A DNA stretch of 64,000 nucleotides from DATFMP01 sp035266845 (GTDB lineage Bacteria; SAR324; JACQKK01), in the NCBI GenBank assembly GCA_035266845.1, contig DATFMP010000055.1:1-64000 (forward strand). The letters run 5' to 3'. The notes below the pieces were generated by a model, which saw nothing but the letters and a program-made list of their open reading frames with translations, was not told where the DNA came from and ran no database searches. The position numbers and the translations under genes are program-made. Shown piece after piece: positions 44,563 through 56,463 of this stretch (positions within the stretch are counted from its first letter, which is position 1; every line of letters begins with the position of its first letter).

Positions 44563-45875
44563 CGCAGGCCGTCCACGGGCTTGAGGGAGGTGGCCTTGCG
44601 GGCCGGGAAGAGCGTGGCACCCAGGCAGATCACCAGCGTGGCACCGACGACCCACAGCATGTCCAGCACGTCCACGCGCACGGGCACGCGATCGCTGCCG
44701 GGGTAGACGCCGGGGGGGATCTCGAACACGGGGAAGGTGGCCAGCACCCAGCACACGGCCAAGCCCAGCAGCACGCCCAGCAGGGTGCCCACCAGCCCGA
44801 TCAGCAGCCCCTGCATCACGAAGATGCGGGAGATGGTGCGCTCGCGGGCCCCGAGGGACTTGAGGATGGTGATCTCGCGGGTCTTCTCGCCCACCAGCAT
44901 CACCAGCGCGCCGATCATGCCGAAGAAGGCCAGCAGCACGATCAGCAGCAGCACCAGAAACAGCATGGTCTTCTGCACGCGGATCACCTGGAACAGTCCG
45001 CGGTTGCTCTCCAGCCAGCTATAGACGAACACCGCGCGGTGCTGCTGCTGCATCCGGTCACGCAGCCACTGTGCGGCCGCCCCGGCCTGCAAGGGGTCCT
45101 GCAGGCGCATGCCGATGGAGCGCGGCAGCGGCTCACCCGGGAAGATGGCGTTCACCTGGCCGATGTCCATCATCACCACCAACTCGTCGAAGGCCTCGAT
45201 GCCCGTGGTGAGATAGCCGATGATCTGCAGCCGTGTGGCAATGGGATGCGGGCTGAAGCCTTCGCCCGCCTGTGGGAAGCGCAGCGGCACCAGCCGGTCA
45301 CCGAGCTTGGCCCCCAGCTTGGCAGCCAGCGTGCGGCTCAGCAGCACGGGGGCCACGCCAGGCGCCAAGTGCTCCTGCAGCCGCAGCATCAGGGCCTTGG
45401 CCCGCCGCTCGCGCTCCGGGGCCGTCAGGGCGCTCCAGTCCGGGCTGCCATCATCCAGGAAGGCCAACAGCCCAGGCACGTGGGTCTCCGCCTCGGGATC
45501 GATCGCGCGCACCAGCACGCCCTGCACACCGCCCACGCCCGATTGCGGGCCGGCCAGCAGGGTCTCGTGCAGCACGTAGGGCGAGATCACCTTGGGGTGA
45601 AGATGGTCTTCCAACTCCGGCTTCAGTTTGTCCAGGGGCGGCAGCGCATCGGGCATCATCTCATGCAGGGAGATGTGCGGCAGGGCGCCGGCCATGGCCC
45701 GCACCAGATTGGTCTCGTACCCGTTCATCACGGACATGGCCACCACCAGGGCCGCCACGCCCAGCATCACGCCGCCGATGGCGATCCAGGTGATGAAGGA
45801 GACCGCGCCCTCGCCCCGGCGCGAACGGAAGTAGCGCAGGCTCACTGCCAGCTCGAATCGCACGCCTGCTCCCAT
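44553..45875 (-). CDS. LolC/LolE-type lipoprotein-release permease
   Basis: 440 residues. Starts with FELAVSLRYFRSRRGEGAVSFITWIAIGGVMLG, the LolC/E N-terminus, including first membrane helix and SVMNGYETNL. A large periplasmic MacB-type domain follows (about 60-290), then three C-terminal helices of the FtsX domain ending in FPARKATSLKPVDGLRYG. It moves lipoproteins out of the inner membrane with LolD ATPase, whose gene is not adjacent. Other in-frame ATGs at 45905, 45938 and 45965 exist; 45875 starts the conserved sequence. Confidence 0.85.
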   Translation of the reverse strand: MGAGVRFELAVSLRYFRSRRGEGAVSFITWIAIGGVMLGVAALVVAMSVMNGYETNLVRAMAGALPHISLHEMMPDALPPLDKLKPELEDHLHPKVISPYVLHETLLAGPQSGVGGVQGVLVRAIDPEAETHVPGLLAFLDDGSPDWSALTAPERERRAKALMLRLQEHLAPGVAPVLLSRTLAAKLGAKLGDRLVPLRFPQAGEGFSPHPIATRLQIIGYLTTGIEAFDELVVMMDIGQVNAIFPGEPLPRSIGMRLQDPLQAGAAAQWLRDRMQQQHRAVFVYSWLESNRGLFQVIRVQKTMLFLVLLLIVLLAFFGMIGALVMLVGEKTREITILKSLGARERTISRIFVMQGLLIGLVGTLLGVLLGLAVCWVLATFPVFEIPPGVYPGSDRVPVRVDVLDMLWVVGATLVICLGATLFPARKATSLKPVDGLRYG

Positions 45876-46161
45876 GCCATGGGTGCCTGTGCCGGCCGGA
45901 GCCATGCCCTTCACGACCCCGCCGTTCACAGCGCCCATCACACCGCGAATGCGCGCCGATGGCAACGCCGGCGGTGGGCGTGACGCAGACGATGGGACGG
46001 CGCCTCAAGGGCACACGCCCACACCGCGCGCCGGCGAGCGGCCGCGAAGGCTCGGGGTCAGGGGTACTGCGGAAGGGGGTACGACGAGTCGACCATCCTT
46101 GGTCGACAGCACTGCAGGAAGGCGTGGTGGGCCGGGAGCCCGCGGAACATCGGGAGTGGCT

Positions 46162-46563
46162 TCAGCCCACCAGCGCCATACGCACTTCGGCGATGGACTC
46201 GCCGACCTGTTCGCGGGTCATTTGCATCAGCTCGGCGATGGCCGCATAGCTGAAGTCGACCGCGTCCTTGAGCAGCCAGCACAGCACGCTTTCTGCGGCA
46301 ATGCCCGGCAGGAACTCATTTTTGCCCGGCAGATCGCGCACCTTCGCGACCATGCGGCCGTAAAAATCCTGCTCGGTCAGCACCGGTTGCCCGTCCAGCG
46401 ACCGGAACACGCCCTCACACAGATCGAGGCAGGTGCGCGGATCGTCCTCAAAGAGGTTGAACATAAGGTACGCGCGATCGAAGCAGGTGGCGATCAGTCC
46501 ATCGATGGGATTGGTCTGCACCGGATCCAGCCGGTCATCCAAGGCAACGGTTTCGACTCGCAT
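46162..46563 (-). CDS. Small protein with sigma-region-4-like helix-turn-helix
   Basis: 133 residues. ATG 46563 with TGGAGGG just upstream. The C-terminal third (LCWLLKDAVDFSYAAIAELMQMTREQVGESIAEVRMAL) reads like the region 4 helix-turn-helix of sigma-24 factors. The N-terminal part (NPIDGLIATCFDRAYLMFNLFEDDPRTCLDLCEGVFRSLDG) does not show a clear region 2. It could be a sigma-like regulator or a degenerate ECF factor. Divergent from the T-box/ileS unit, across an A/T-richer region that likely holds both promoters. Confidence 0.6.
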   Translation of the reverse strand: MRVETVALDDRLDPVQTNPIDGLIATCFDRAYLMFNLFEDDPRTCLDLCEGVFRSLDGQPVLTEQDFYGRMVAKVRDLPGKNEFLPGIAAESVLCWLLKDAVDFSYAAIAELMQMTREQVGESIAEVRMALVG

Positions 46564-46760
46564 GGGCCCTCCATTCATTGGCAACCGAAGAAACACTGGC
46601 CCTTCTTCTACAAGTCTTGTGCCATCGGAAAATATGCTGCGATTTCAGTATATTCAGTATTCAGTTTATGGATAGTTCTTATTTATGTCCCAATTCAATA
46701 CATCACAAATAGTCTGATGAGGCCCAGGATGAGACAGTTGTGGGACACTTCGTGAGACGG

Positions 46761-46789
46761 TTGTCTTTTGCCCAGCGCCCATGTAAGTG
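46761..46789 (+). promoter_or_regulatory. Candidate sigma-70 promoter of the T-box/ileS transcript
   Basis: -35 TTGTCT at 46761-46766, 17-base spacer, -10 TAAGTG at 46784-46789. The predicted start near 46796 falls just before the 5' end of the T-box stem I. The -10 box is weak, but spacing and position fit. Confidence 0.45.
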
Positions 46790-46800
46790 TGATCGATTGG

Positions 46801-47167
46801 AATGGGCCCGGTGCGTGCGTCGCATCGCGGTCCGAAAGGCGACGATGGGGAGGAGTAGCCGGGCCACGCGGGCCCCAGCGATCGGGAGACGGTGCGAGTC
46901 CCGAGCCTGCCCCCGGCGAAGATCACCCCGGAGCCGTTGACCGAACCGGAGCCGCGTGCGAGCTCCGCAGTAGGCTCAGCCGGCTGGCCACCGTGACCGG
47001 GCCCGGGAGAGCAAGGCCGGCGCCGCTCTCCCATCGAGGCCGCGCCCCGCAAGGTGCGTGGCGAATCCGGGTGGTACCGCGCAGCGCCCCGCCAAGCTAC
47101 AGGTGGCGGGCGCGCCTTCGCCCCGGTGGACTGACGCAATTCGCGCAGCCCCGGGGCGTTTGTGTTT
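46801..47167 (+). promoter_or_regulatory. T-box leader RNA of ileS (tRNA-Ile sensing)
   Basis: Stem I can be drawn directly: GGGG 46847-46850 pairs with CCCC 46926-46929. Above it is a specifier loop with AGGAGTAG (46851-46858, containing AGUA) opposite CGAAGATCA (46917-46925, containing GAA and Ile codon AUC at 46922-46924, followed by a purine). CCGGG 46859-46863 pairs with CCCGG 46912-46916 above it. The distal part has the GGGAGAC...GGTGCGAG bulge/loop sequences of T-boxes. The hallmark GTGGTACCGCG lies at 47071-47081; its UGGU would pair with the ACCA end of tRNA-Ile. CCGGG 47067-47071 can pair with CCCGG 47122-47126 as antiterminator, excluding the terminator at 47119-47167. Uncharged tRNA-Ile should raise ileS expression. 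Confidence 0.9.
47119..47167 (+). terminator. Intrinsic terminator of the T-box leader
   Basis: 8-bp perfect arms CGCCCCGG (47119-47126) and CCGGGGCG (47151-47158), followed by TTTGTGTTT (47159-47167). Its 5' arm is shared with the antiterminator. It ends 55 bases before the ileS start, so control is by transcription attenuation rather than only by ribosome-site masking. Confidence 0.8.
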
Positions 47168-47222
47168 GGCGGCCCCTGTTCCCGCGGGCCCAGGCTGCGC
47201 ACCTCCCAGAGCCACTGAAGCC

Positions 47223-50363
<3,141 letters not shown>

Positions 50364-50403
50364 CCCGCGCCAGGGCCGCCGCGAACCTTCATTCGAGTCC
50401 CCG

Positions 50404-50808
50404 ATGCCCGATGCCACGCCCCCGCAACCGCCCCAGCAGAACGCCTTCGGCGTGCTGCTGGGGCTGCGCATCGACCGCACGGAGGCCGGCGTGTGCGAGG
50501 CACACCTGGAGACGCGCCCGGAGCACTTCAATCCCCACGGCGTGATGCACGGGGGCGTGCTGTTCTCCCTCGCCGATACCAGCATGGGGGCGGCGCTCTA
50601 TCCCCTGCTGCGCTCCCAGGAGTCCTGCGCCACCATCGAGGTCAAGATGAACTTCCTCAAGCCCGTGACGGAGGGGAAGCTGCGCTGCGAGACGGTCGTG
50701 CTGCGGCGGGGCAAGACCACCGCGGTGCTGGAATCCAAGCTGCACAGCGGTGAGAGTCTGGTGGGCATCGCCCTGGGCACCTACGCCATCTTCCCTCGCC
50801 CGGCGTGA
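50404..50808 (+). CDS. PaaI-type hotdog thioesterase
   Basis: 134 residues. HFNPHGVMHGGVLFSLADTSMG contains the HGG and Asp pattern of PaaI/YbgC-like acyl-CoA thioesterases, followed by TIEVKMNFLKPVTEGKL. It starts 40 bases after ileS and likely shares its transcript, which would place it under T-box control too. ATG 50404; in-frame upstream residues are not conserved-looking. Confidence 0.85.
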   Translation: MPDATPPQPPQQNAFGVLLGLRIDRTEAGVCEAHLETRPEHFNPHGVMHGGVLFSLADTSMGAALYPLLRSQESCATIEVKMNFLKPVTEGKLRCETVVLRRGKTTAVLESKLHSGESLVGIALGTYAIFPRPA

Positions 50809-50855
50809 CGCCGCCCGTCGGCCGTCCCCGCCCGCCCGAGCCAGAGCCTGCAGCC

Positions 50856-51848
50856 ATGAGCGATTCCGCCGTGCCCCGCTACGATGTGGTCACTTGGGGC
50901 GAGACCATGCTGCGCCTCTCGGCGCCCCGTGGTGAGCCGCTGGAGGCCACGCCCGCCCTGGAGGTGGCCGTGGGCGGCACCGAGTCCAACGTGGCCATCG
51001 CCCTGGCGCGGCTGGGGCGGCCTGCCGCGTGGGTCTCGCGCCTGCCGGCCAATCCGCTGGGCCGCCGCATTGCGCGGGACATCGCCGCGCACGGCGTGGA
51101 CGTCTCCCATGTGCTTTGGGCGGATGCGGCGGAGAAGGCGGGCCTCTACTTCATCGAGCCCGGCGCCGCGCCCCGCCCCAACCTGGTGCTCTACGAGCGG
51201 CGGGACTCGGCGGTGGCCCGCCTGCAGCCCGATGCGCTGGACTACGCCTTCCTGGCCTCCGGGCGCGTGCTGCACCTCACCGGCATCACGCCGGCGCTGA
51301 GCGAGGGCTGCCGCGCCGCCTGGCTGCGCTCGGCCCGGGAGGCCCGGGCCGCCGGCCGCCGCGTCTCGCTGGACGTGAACTACCGCGCCAAGCTGTGGAG
51401 CCCGGCCGCCGCCCGCGAGACCCTGGAGGCAGCGCTCGGGCACGTGGACGTGCTGTTCAGCGGGCTATGCGATCTGACGCTGCTGTTCGGGCTGCCGGAG
51501 GATGCCGAGGCCGCCGCGCGCACCTTCGCCGCGGCCTACGGCGTACCGCTGGTGGTGGTGACCCTGGGCGATCAGGGCGCGCTGGCCTGGGAGGGGGACA
51601 CCGAGCGCCTGCAGCGCGCCCCCGTGGTGCCCACGGACGTGCAGGAGCGCATCGGCGCGGGCGATGCCTTCGCCGCGGGCTTCCTGCACGGCTGGCTGGA
51701 GCGCGACGTGGCCCACGGCCTGCACTGCGGCAATGCCCTGGCGGCGCTCAAGCAGACGTGGCGCGGGGACGCAAGCTGGGCCACCCGTGCGGAGTTGGAC
51801 GCGCTACTGGCCGACGGTGCCGCCGACGCCCGCCGCGTGCAGCGTTGA
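50856..51848 (+). CDS. PfkB-family sugar kinase, 2-keto-3-deoxygluconate kinase-like
   Basis: 330 residues. Ribokinase fold with VGGTESNVAIALARLGRPAAWVSRLP near residue 35 and the catalytic ERIGAGDAFAAGFLHG near 265 (GAGD anion hole and base Asp). WGETMLRLSAP and SLDVNYRAKLWSP are typical of KdgK-like enzymes, so 2-keto-3-deoxygluconate or a related acid sugar is the best guess. ATG 50856 starts the fold and lies 47 bases after the thioesterase stop. Confidence 0.85.
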   Translation: MSDSAVPRYDVVTWGETMLRLSAPRGEPLEATPALEVAVGGTESNVAIALARLGRPAAWVSRLPANPLGRRIARDIAAHGVDVSHVLWADAAEKAGLYFIEPGAAPRPNLVLYERRDSAVARLQPDALDYAFLASGRVLHLTGITPALSEGCRAAWLRSAREARAAGRRVSLDVNYRAKLWSPAAARETLEAALGHVDVLFSGLCDLTLLFGLPEDAEAAARTFAAAYGVPLVVVTLGDQGALAWEGDTERLQRAPVVPTDVQERIGAGDAFAAGFLHGWLERDVAHGLHCGNALAALKQTWRGDASWATRAELDALLADGAADARRVQR

Positions 51849-51864
51849 TGTCACGGCTCCCCGG

Positions 51865-52554
51865 CTATGTACCGAAGTGCCCGGTCAGGGTCAGGGTAAC
51901 GGTGGTCTGCTTGAGATCCGTGCCGGAGATCTGACCCTCTGTGCCACCTGCCGAGAGCGTATCCAGTGACGCGCTCTGCGTCATGATCGCCAGTTCCAGC
52001 CCGAGCGGATCGAAGAAGAAGGCCGCGCCGCCGCCCAGTGCCAGACCTGCCCCTCCGAACGAGGAACTGATGAGCGTCGGGTTGGGCGGCAACTGCGTAT
52101 TATTGTCGTAGCCCACCGCGTAAATGCCCAACCCGGCGCGGCCGAACACCTCCATGGAATCCCCGAGCGGTACCATCAGGCGCAGCGAAGCCAGCAATTC
52201 GGAAATGCTCAGGGTCAGATTCTGTCCGGGCAGACCGGCGTGCGTGGCATCGTGGTTGGTACTGATGAATTGAAGCTCCGCGGCCAGGCTCTTGCTGATT
52301 ACCGCGCCACCGGAAATAACAAGGCCCGAGCCCTTCTCCGGCTTGCCGGCATAAACGAAGGGCCCGTTGGTCGGGTCCGCGTAGAACACCTGGTTGCCAT
52401 CCAGGCCGCCGGAAACCGAACTGCTGGCCGCACCCAGGCCCAACCACAGTTTCTTGTCCGGCCGGGCCTGCGCGCTCGAAGCCGCCAGCAGCAGGCCACC
52501 CGCTGCCAGCGCACACACCAGTGCCCGCCCCATGCGAATTGCATTCGTCGCCAT
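51865..52554 (-). CDS. Exported beta-barrel-like protein 1 (tandem paralogue)
   Basis: 229 residues. Signal peptide to about residue 31 (ALVCALAAGGLLLAASSAQA). The rest alternates polar and hydrophobic residues as in small outer-membrane barrels: GLVISGGAVISKSLAAELQFIS, MEVFGRAGLGIYAVGYDNN, FFFDPLGLELAIM, and a final strand TTVTLTLTGHF ending near an aromatic. It shares DPTNGPFVYAGKP, LPPN and FFDPLGLELA with the next gene. AGGGGGA precedes ATG 52554. Function unknown. Confidence 0.75.
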   Translation of the reverse strand: MATNAIRMGRALVCALAAGGLLLAASSAQARPDKKLWLGLGAASSSVSGGLDGNQVFYADPTNGPFVYAGKPEKGSGLVISGGAVISKSLAAELQFISTNHDATHAGLPGQNLTLSISELLASLRLMVPLGDSMEVFGRAGLGIYAVGYDNNTQLPPNPTLISSSFGGAGLALGGGAAFFFDPLGLELAIMTQSASLDTLSAGGTEGQISGTDLKQTTVTLTLTGHFGT

Positions 52555-52682
52555 CCGTCCCCCTTTTTGCAGCTGGTCTTTATGAATCGGGATCCGCAAT
52601 GGATCGCGCATGATTGTACTATCCGGTCTGCCGGCCGCCCGCTGCGCCCCCTCCTGGGCATTGCGGATCGCCAGGGCCGCGG

Positions 52683-53396
52683 CTATGGCCCTTTGAAGTG
52701 CATGGTCAGCGTAAGCGTGACGGTGCCCAGGCCTATGTAGGCATCCTTGAACTCGGGCACCGCCTGTTCCGCGGCGATCAGCTCCGTCAGCCGCGCGCGT
52801 TCCTTGAGCACGGCCAGCTCCAGACCCAGCGGATCGAAGAACACGGCGATGCCAAGGCCTGCCGCGGCGCCGATGCCGGTCATGCTGGAGCTGAGGCGCG
52901 TACTGTTCGGGGGGAGCAGGGTGTTGTCCGTGTAGTTGACCGCCACGGGCCCCAAGCCCACGCGGCCGAACGCCTCGAACGTCTCGCCCAGGGGCAGCAT
53001 GAAGCGCAGCGTGCCCAGCAGCGAGGTAATGTGGGCGTTCAGGTCCGTGCCCGGGAAGGCATCGTGCTTGGCGATGTGCCGCGTGCCCAGCAGCAGCGCC
53101 TCGATGCCGAAGTGCGGCGTGACGTTGTAGCCGGCGAAGATCATACTGCCGCCGCCGTTGTCCGGCTTGGCCAGGTAAGAGACCGGGCCGTTGGTGGGGT
53201 CGTGCTGGATGACGGTGGCGCCGTCCAGATCGCCCGTCACGCGGCTGCCCGCGATGCCGAAACCCAGTGTGAGCGGCTTGCCTTCCGGCCGCGCCTGCGC
53301 CACGCGCACCGGCAGCACCATGGCCAGCAGCAGCGCAACGACCGCCATGCGCACCGTGGCGACGCGCAGGCAACGGGTGCTCCGGATGCACCGCAT
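52683..53396 (-). CDS. Exported beta-barrel-like protein 2 (tandem paralogue)
   Basis: 237 residues. Signal peptide to about residue 35 (MAVVALLLAMVLPVRVAQA). It aligns along its length with the downstream gene: RPEGK, DLDGATVIQHDPTNGPVSYLAKP, LRFMLPLGETFEAFGRVGLGPVAVNYTDNTLLPPN and FFDPLGLELAV. It ends in TVTLTLTMHFKGP. Two copies in tandem on the minus strand indicate duplication. A small OmpA-barrel-like or OprB-like outer-membrane role is likely; no substrate visible. Confidence 0.75.
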   Translation of the reverse strand: MRCIRSTRCLRVATVRMAVVALLLAMVLPVRVAQARPEGKPLTLGFGIAGSRVTGDLDGATVIQHDPTNGPVSYLAKPDNGGGSMIFAGYNVTPHFGIEALLLGTRHIAKHDAFPGTDLNAHITSLLGTLRFMLPLGETFEAFGRVGLGPVAVNYTDNTLLPPNSTRLSSSMTGIGAAAGLGIAVFFDPLGLELAVLKERARLTELIAAEQAVPEFKDAYIGLGTVTLTLTMHFKGP

Positions 53397-53453
53397 AAGT
53401 GGCTCCTGTGGCGATGGGTGCGGTACGAGGCCGGTCGCACGCCGGCCGCCTCT

Positions 53454-53849
53454 TCACTCCGGCTCGTCCTCGAACAGCGGGTCCTCCTTGGGTCGCGCGG
53501 CGGCCAGCCCCTTGCCGACGGCCTTTGCGGTCGTTTCGGATTCGGAGCCCATTCCGCCGAAGAGCGCCTCCAGTCGCGCCCGGGCCGCGGCGGCCTCCTG
53601 GTCCGACCCCGCCGTTAGCCCGGCCTTGGGGCGGAAGTAGTCGCAGAAGTTGGATTGCTCCTTGTCCGTCACTTCGTCGGCCATGGGTTCGTGGCACATC
53701 TTGCTGGCCGAGCGGTCAAAGAACTCGCACATGCGGCAGACGTGCAGCGAAGAGCTACAGTGGGGGCATTCCTCCCGCCGCCCGACGGGCAGCGGCAAGT
53801 CCTCCAGGGAAGTGCCGCAGTGCCAGCAGTTCAAGCGTTCGTGTGCCAT
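53454..53849 (-). CDS. Zinc-ribbon protein of unknown function
   Basis: 131 residues. Cysteine pairs LNCWHCGTSLEDLPLP and EECPHCSSSLHVCRMCEFFD, plus MCHEP and NFCDYF, give eight or more Cys in the first 70 residues, enough for two zinc sites. The C-terminus is acidic and Ala-rich (KAVGKGLAAARPKEDPLFEDEPE). Ribosome-binding site AAGGGG before ATG 53849. No name assigned. Confidence 0.7.
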   Translation of the reverse strand: MAHERLNCWHCGTSLEDLPLPVGRREECPHCSSSLHVCRMCEFFDRSASKMCHEPMADEVTDKEQSNFCDYFRPKAGLTAGSDQEAAAARARLEALFGGMGSESETTAKAVGKGLAAARPKEDPLFEDEPE

Positions 53850-53997
53850 CGGACACCCCTTGCGTAGCGCGGATTCACCCCGCCTAGTGTAGCACGCCGG
53901 CACATCGTTGTCCGGTACCGCACCCCGGCTCGCCTTGGGCGCGGCGCCGTCCAGGCACACGGCGGACGCCTGCTCCTGCGTGTCCCCCAGACCCTGT

Positions 53998-56217
53998 CTA
54001 CTCCCGAGCGGCCACTACCAGCACTACGGCCGCGCTGCGTCGCAGGGAGCGGCCCACCGCCGCACGCTCCAGATAGGCCCGCACGGCCTCCGCATCCTTG
54101 CCCAGGCGCGCGGTCAGCCCCCCGGGCCGCGCCTTCGTACCGAACCAGCGTCGCAGCAGCTCAGGGCTGATGGCGAACTCCACCGGATGGCGCAGCACCT
54201 CGCGGTGCAGGGGCCGCAGACCAGCCGCCCGGCACGCCTCCGCCAGCGTTGCATCGTCCCAGTCCACCGCCGGGTTGTCCGGATCGGCATAGACGGCATC
54301 CTCGGCCGCGATGGCGCTCTGCGCCAGCTCCTGCGGCGCCCCCGTCCAATCCAGCGCAGCCAGCAGGCGCTCTCCCAGCCGGGGCGCCCGCTCCGCCAGC
54401 ACCAGCCGGCCGCCCGGCGCCAGCAGCCCGGCCAGCACGGCGATGCAGGCCTCCCGCGACTCCACGCCGGCCAGCAGGTCGCGCGCCAGCACGCGGTCGA
54501 AGCGCACGGGCTCCCCGGCGGCCTCGGCGATCAGCTCCGGCAGGGTCTGCCAGGGGCCCTGCACCACGCGCGGAGCGGACAAGGCCGGCAGCAGGCTCGC
54601 CTCGTCCGCCAGGGCCGCGGCCTGGGCATCATCGTCCACGCGGGCCCACACACCCCCTTCGCTGGCACACCGCACCGCCTCCCAGGTGAGCAGCCCCGTG
54701 CCGGCGTTGGCGTCCAGAACCAGGTGCCCGCGCTCCAGCTCCGCCAGGGCGAATACCCGCTCGCGCACCAGCGCCAAGTGCTCGCCCAGCGTGCTGCGTC
54801 CCCGCACCTGCCACTCCGCCTCGCCGGCATCACCGCCGGCCTGCCCGCTGCCCCCGGCAAAGTGCGCACCCAGCGCCGAGGCGCTCTCGCGCAGGGCGGC
54901 CAGGCTGGCCTCGCGGAGCTGCTGCACGCGGGTCTGCAGGCCTGCCTCGAAGCCCATCCCAGAGGGTTCGTAGAACACACGGCCCTGCAGGCTATCCGGC
55001 AGGTACTGCTGCGCCACCCAATGGTCACGATAGGCGTGCGGGTACATGTAGCCCTGACCGTGCCCCAGCCCTTCAGCATCGCGGCTGGCGTCCTTCAGGT
55101 GGTTCGGCACGTCCGCCGTGCGCTCCCGCTCCACCGTGGCCAGGGCATCGAAGAACGCGAAGGCCGAGTTGCTCTTGGGCGCCGTGGCCAGATACAGGCA
55201 CGCCTCAGCCAAGTGGAAGCGTCCCTCCGGCAGCCCGACATAGTCGAAGGCCTGGGCCGCGCCCGTCACCACGCGCAGCGCGTTGGGGTCCGCCAGCCCC
55301 ACGTCCTCCGCGGCGAAGATCAGCATGCGGCGCAGGATGAAGCGCGGGTCCTCGCCCGCGTAGACCATGCGCGCCATCCAGTACAGCGCCGCGTCGGGAT
55401 CCGAGCCGCGCAGGGACTTGATGAACGCGGAGATCGTGTCGAAGTGGGCGTCGCCCTCTTTGTCGTAGAGCACGGCGCGGCGCTGGATGGAGTCCTCCGC
55501 CACGGTCAGGTCGATCACGATGGTGCCGTCCGGTCCCGGCTCGGTCGTCTCCACGGCCAGCTCCAGCGCGTTGAGCGCGGCGCGGGCATCGCCGTTGGCC
55601 ACCGCCGCCAGGTGCGCCAGGGCGTCCTCCTCCATGCGCACGTGGCGCTTGCCGTAGCCGCGCTCCTTGTCCGCCACGGCGTGCTGGAGGATGGTGCGGA
55701 TGTCTGCCTCCTCCAGCGGCCGCAGCTCGAAGATGCGCGAGCGGCTCACCAGCGGCTTGTTCACCTCGAAGTACGGATTCTCCGTGGTGGCGCCGATGAG
55801 GATCACCGTGCCGTTCTCCACGTGCGGGAGCAGCGCGTCCTGCTGGGCTTTGTTGAAGCGGTGCACCTCGTCCACGAACAGGATCGTGCGTGCGCCCTGC
55901 TGGCCCAAGCGCTCCTGCGCCTCGGCCACGGCCTTGCGGATATCCGCCACGCCTGCCAGCACGGCGTTGATGGCCGTGAAGTGCGCCCGCGTGGTGTTGG
56001 CGATGATGCGCGCCAGGGTCGTCTTGCCGGTGCCTGGCGGCCCGTAGAAGATCAGCGAGGAGAGCTGGTCGGCCTGGATCGCCCGCCGCAGCAACCGCCC
56101 GGGACCCAGCACGTGATCCTGGCCCACGAACTCGTCCAGCGTTCGCGGCCGCATGCGCGCGGCCAGCGGCGCCTTTTGCTCCAGCATCTGCTCGCGGGCG
56201 TGATCGAAGAGGTCCAT
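53998..56217 (-). CDS. rarA: RarA/MgsA AAA+ recombination factor fused to a methyltransferase-like C-terminal half
   Basis: 739 residues; free-standing RarA is about 440. Residues 1-440: DEFVGQDHVLGPGRLLRR, Walker A FYGPPGTGKTTLA, INAVLAGVADIRKAV, Walker B ILFVDEVHRFNKAQQDALL, sensor GATTENPYFEVNKPLVSRS and the MgsA C-terminal part GYMYPHAYRDHWVAQQYLPD. Residues about 500-739 look like a SAM-methyltransferase fold (LVLDANAGTGLLTWEAV, FDRVLARDLLAG, LLAPGGRLVLAE). A similar RarA plus unknown domain fusion is known from cyanobacteria. Likely acts at stalled replication forks. ATG 56217 starts at the conserved MDLFDH. Confidence 0.85.
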   Translation of the reverse strand: MDLFDHAREQMLEQKAPLAARMRPRTLDEFVGQDHVLGPGRLLRRAIQADQLSSLIFYGPPGTGKTTLARIIANTTRAHFTAINAVLAGVADIRKAVAEAQERLGQQGARTILFVDEVHRFNKAQQDALLPHVENGTVILIGATTENPYFEVNKPLVSRSRIFELRPLEEADIRTILQHAVADKERGYGKRHVRMEEDALAHLAAVANGDARAALNALELAVETTEPGPDGTIVIDLTVAEDSIQRRAVLYDKEGDAHFDTISAFIKSLRGSDPDAALYWMARMVYAGEDPRFILRRMLIFAAEDVGLADPNALRVVTGAAQAFDYVGLPEGRFHLAEACLYLATAPKSNSAFAFFDALATVERERTADVPNHLKDASRDAEGLGHGQGYMYPHAYRDHWVAQQYLPDSLQGRVFYEPSGMGFEAGLQTRVQQLREASLAALRESASALGAHFAGGSGQAGGDAGEAEWQVRGRSTLGEHLALVRERVFALAELERGHLVLDANAGTGLLTWEAVRCASEGGVWARVDDDAQAAALADEASLLPALSAPRVVQGPWQTLPELIAEAAGEPVRFDRVLARDLLAGVESREACIAVLAGLLAPGGRLVLAERAPRLGERLLAALDWTGAPQELAQSAIAAEDAVYADPDNPAVDWDDATLAEACRAAGLRPLHREVLRHPVEFAISPELLRRWFGTKARPGGLTARLGKDAEAVRAYLERAAVGRSLRRSAAVVLVVAARE

Positions 56218-56463
56218 AGCCCCATGATCCGCGAAGGCCGTGCGCGCGGCAAGCCGAAGCCGGCCGCATCCGACCGAGCTACCTGCTGCGGCCAGGGCAG
56301 CCGGCCTCGTCGTCATGGCACTGCTGGGCTATACTTGAAGCAAGAGACTCGTTGGTGGGGCCCGCCTCGGTGAGGCGGGGGGTGGGAAGGCGTCGACTCC
56401 GCGCTGCCGGCGGCGGATTGTACCCGGTGTCGGCTGGCGCAGCGGGCAAAAGGAGAGACGACC

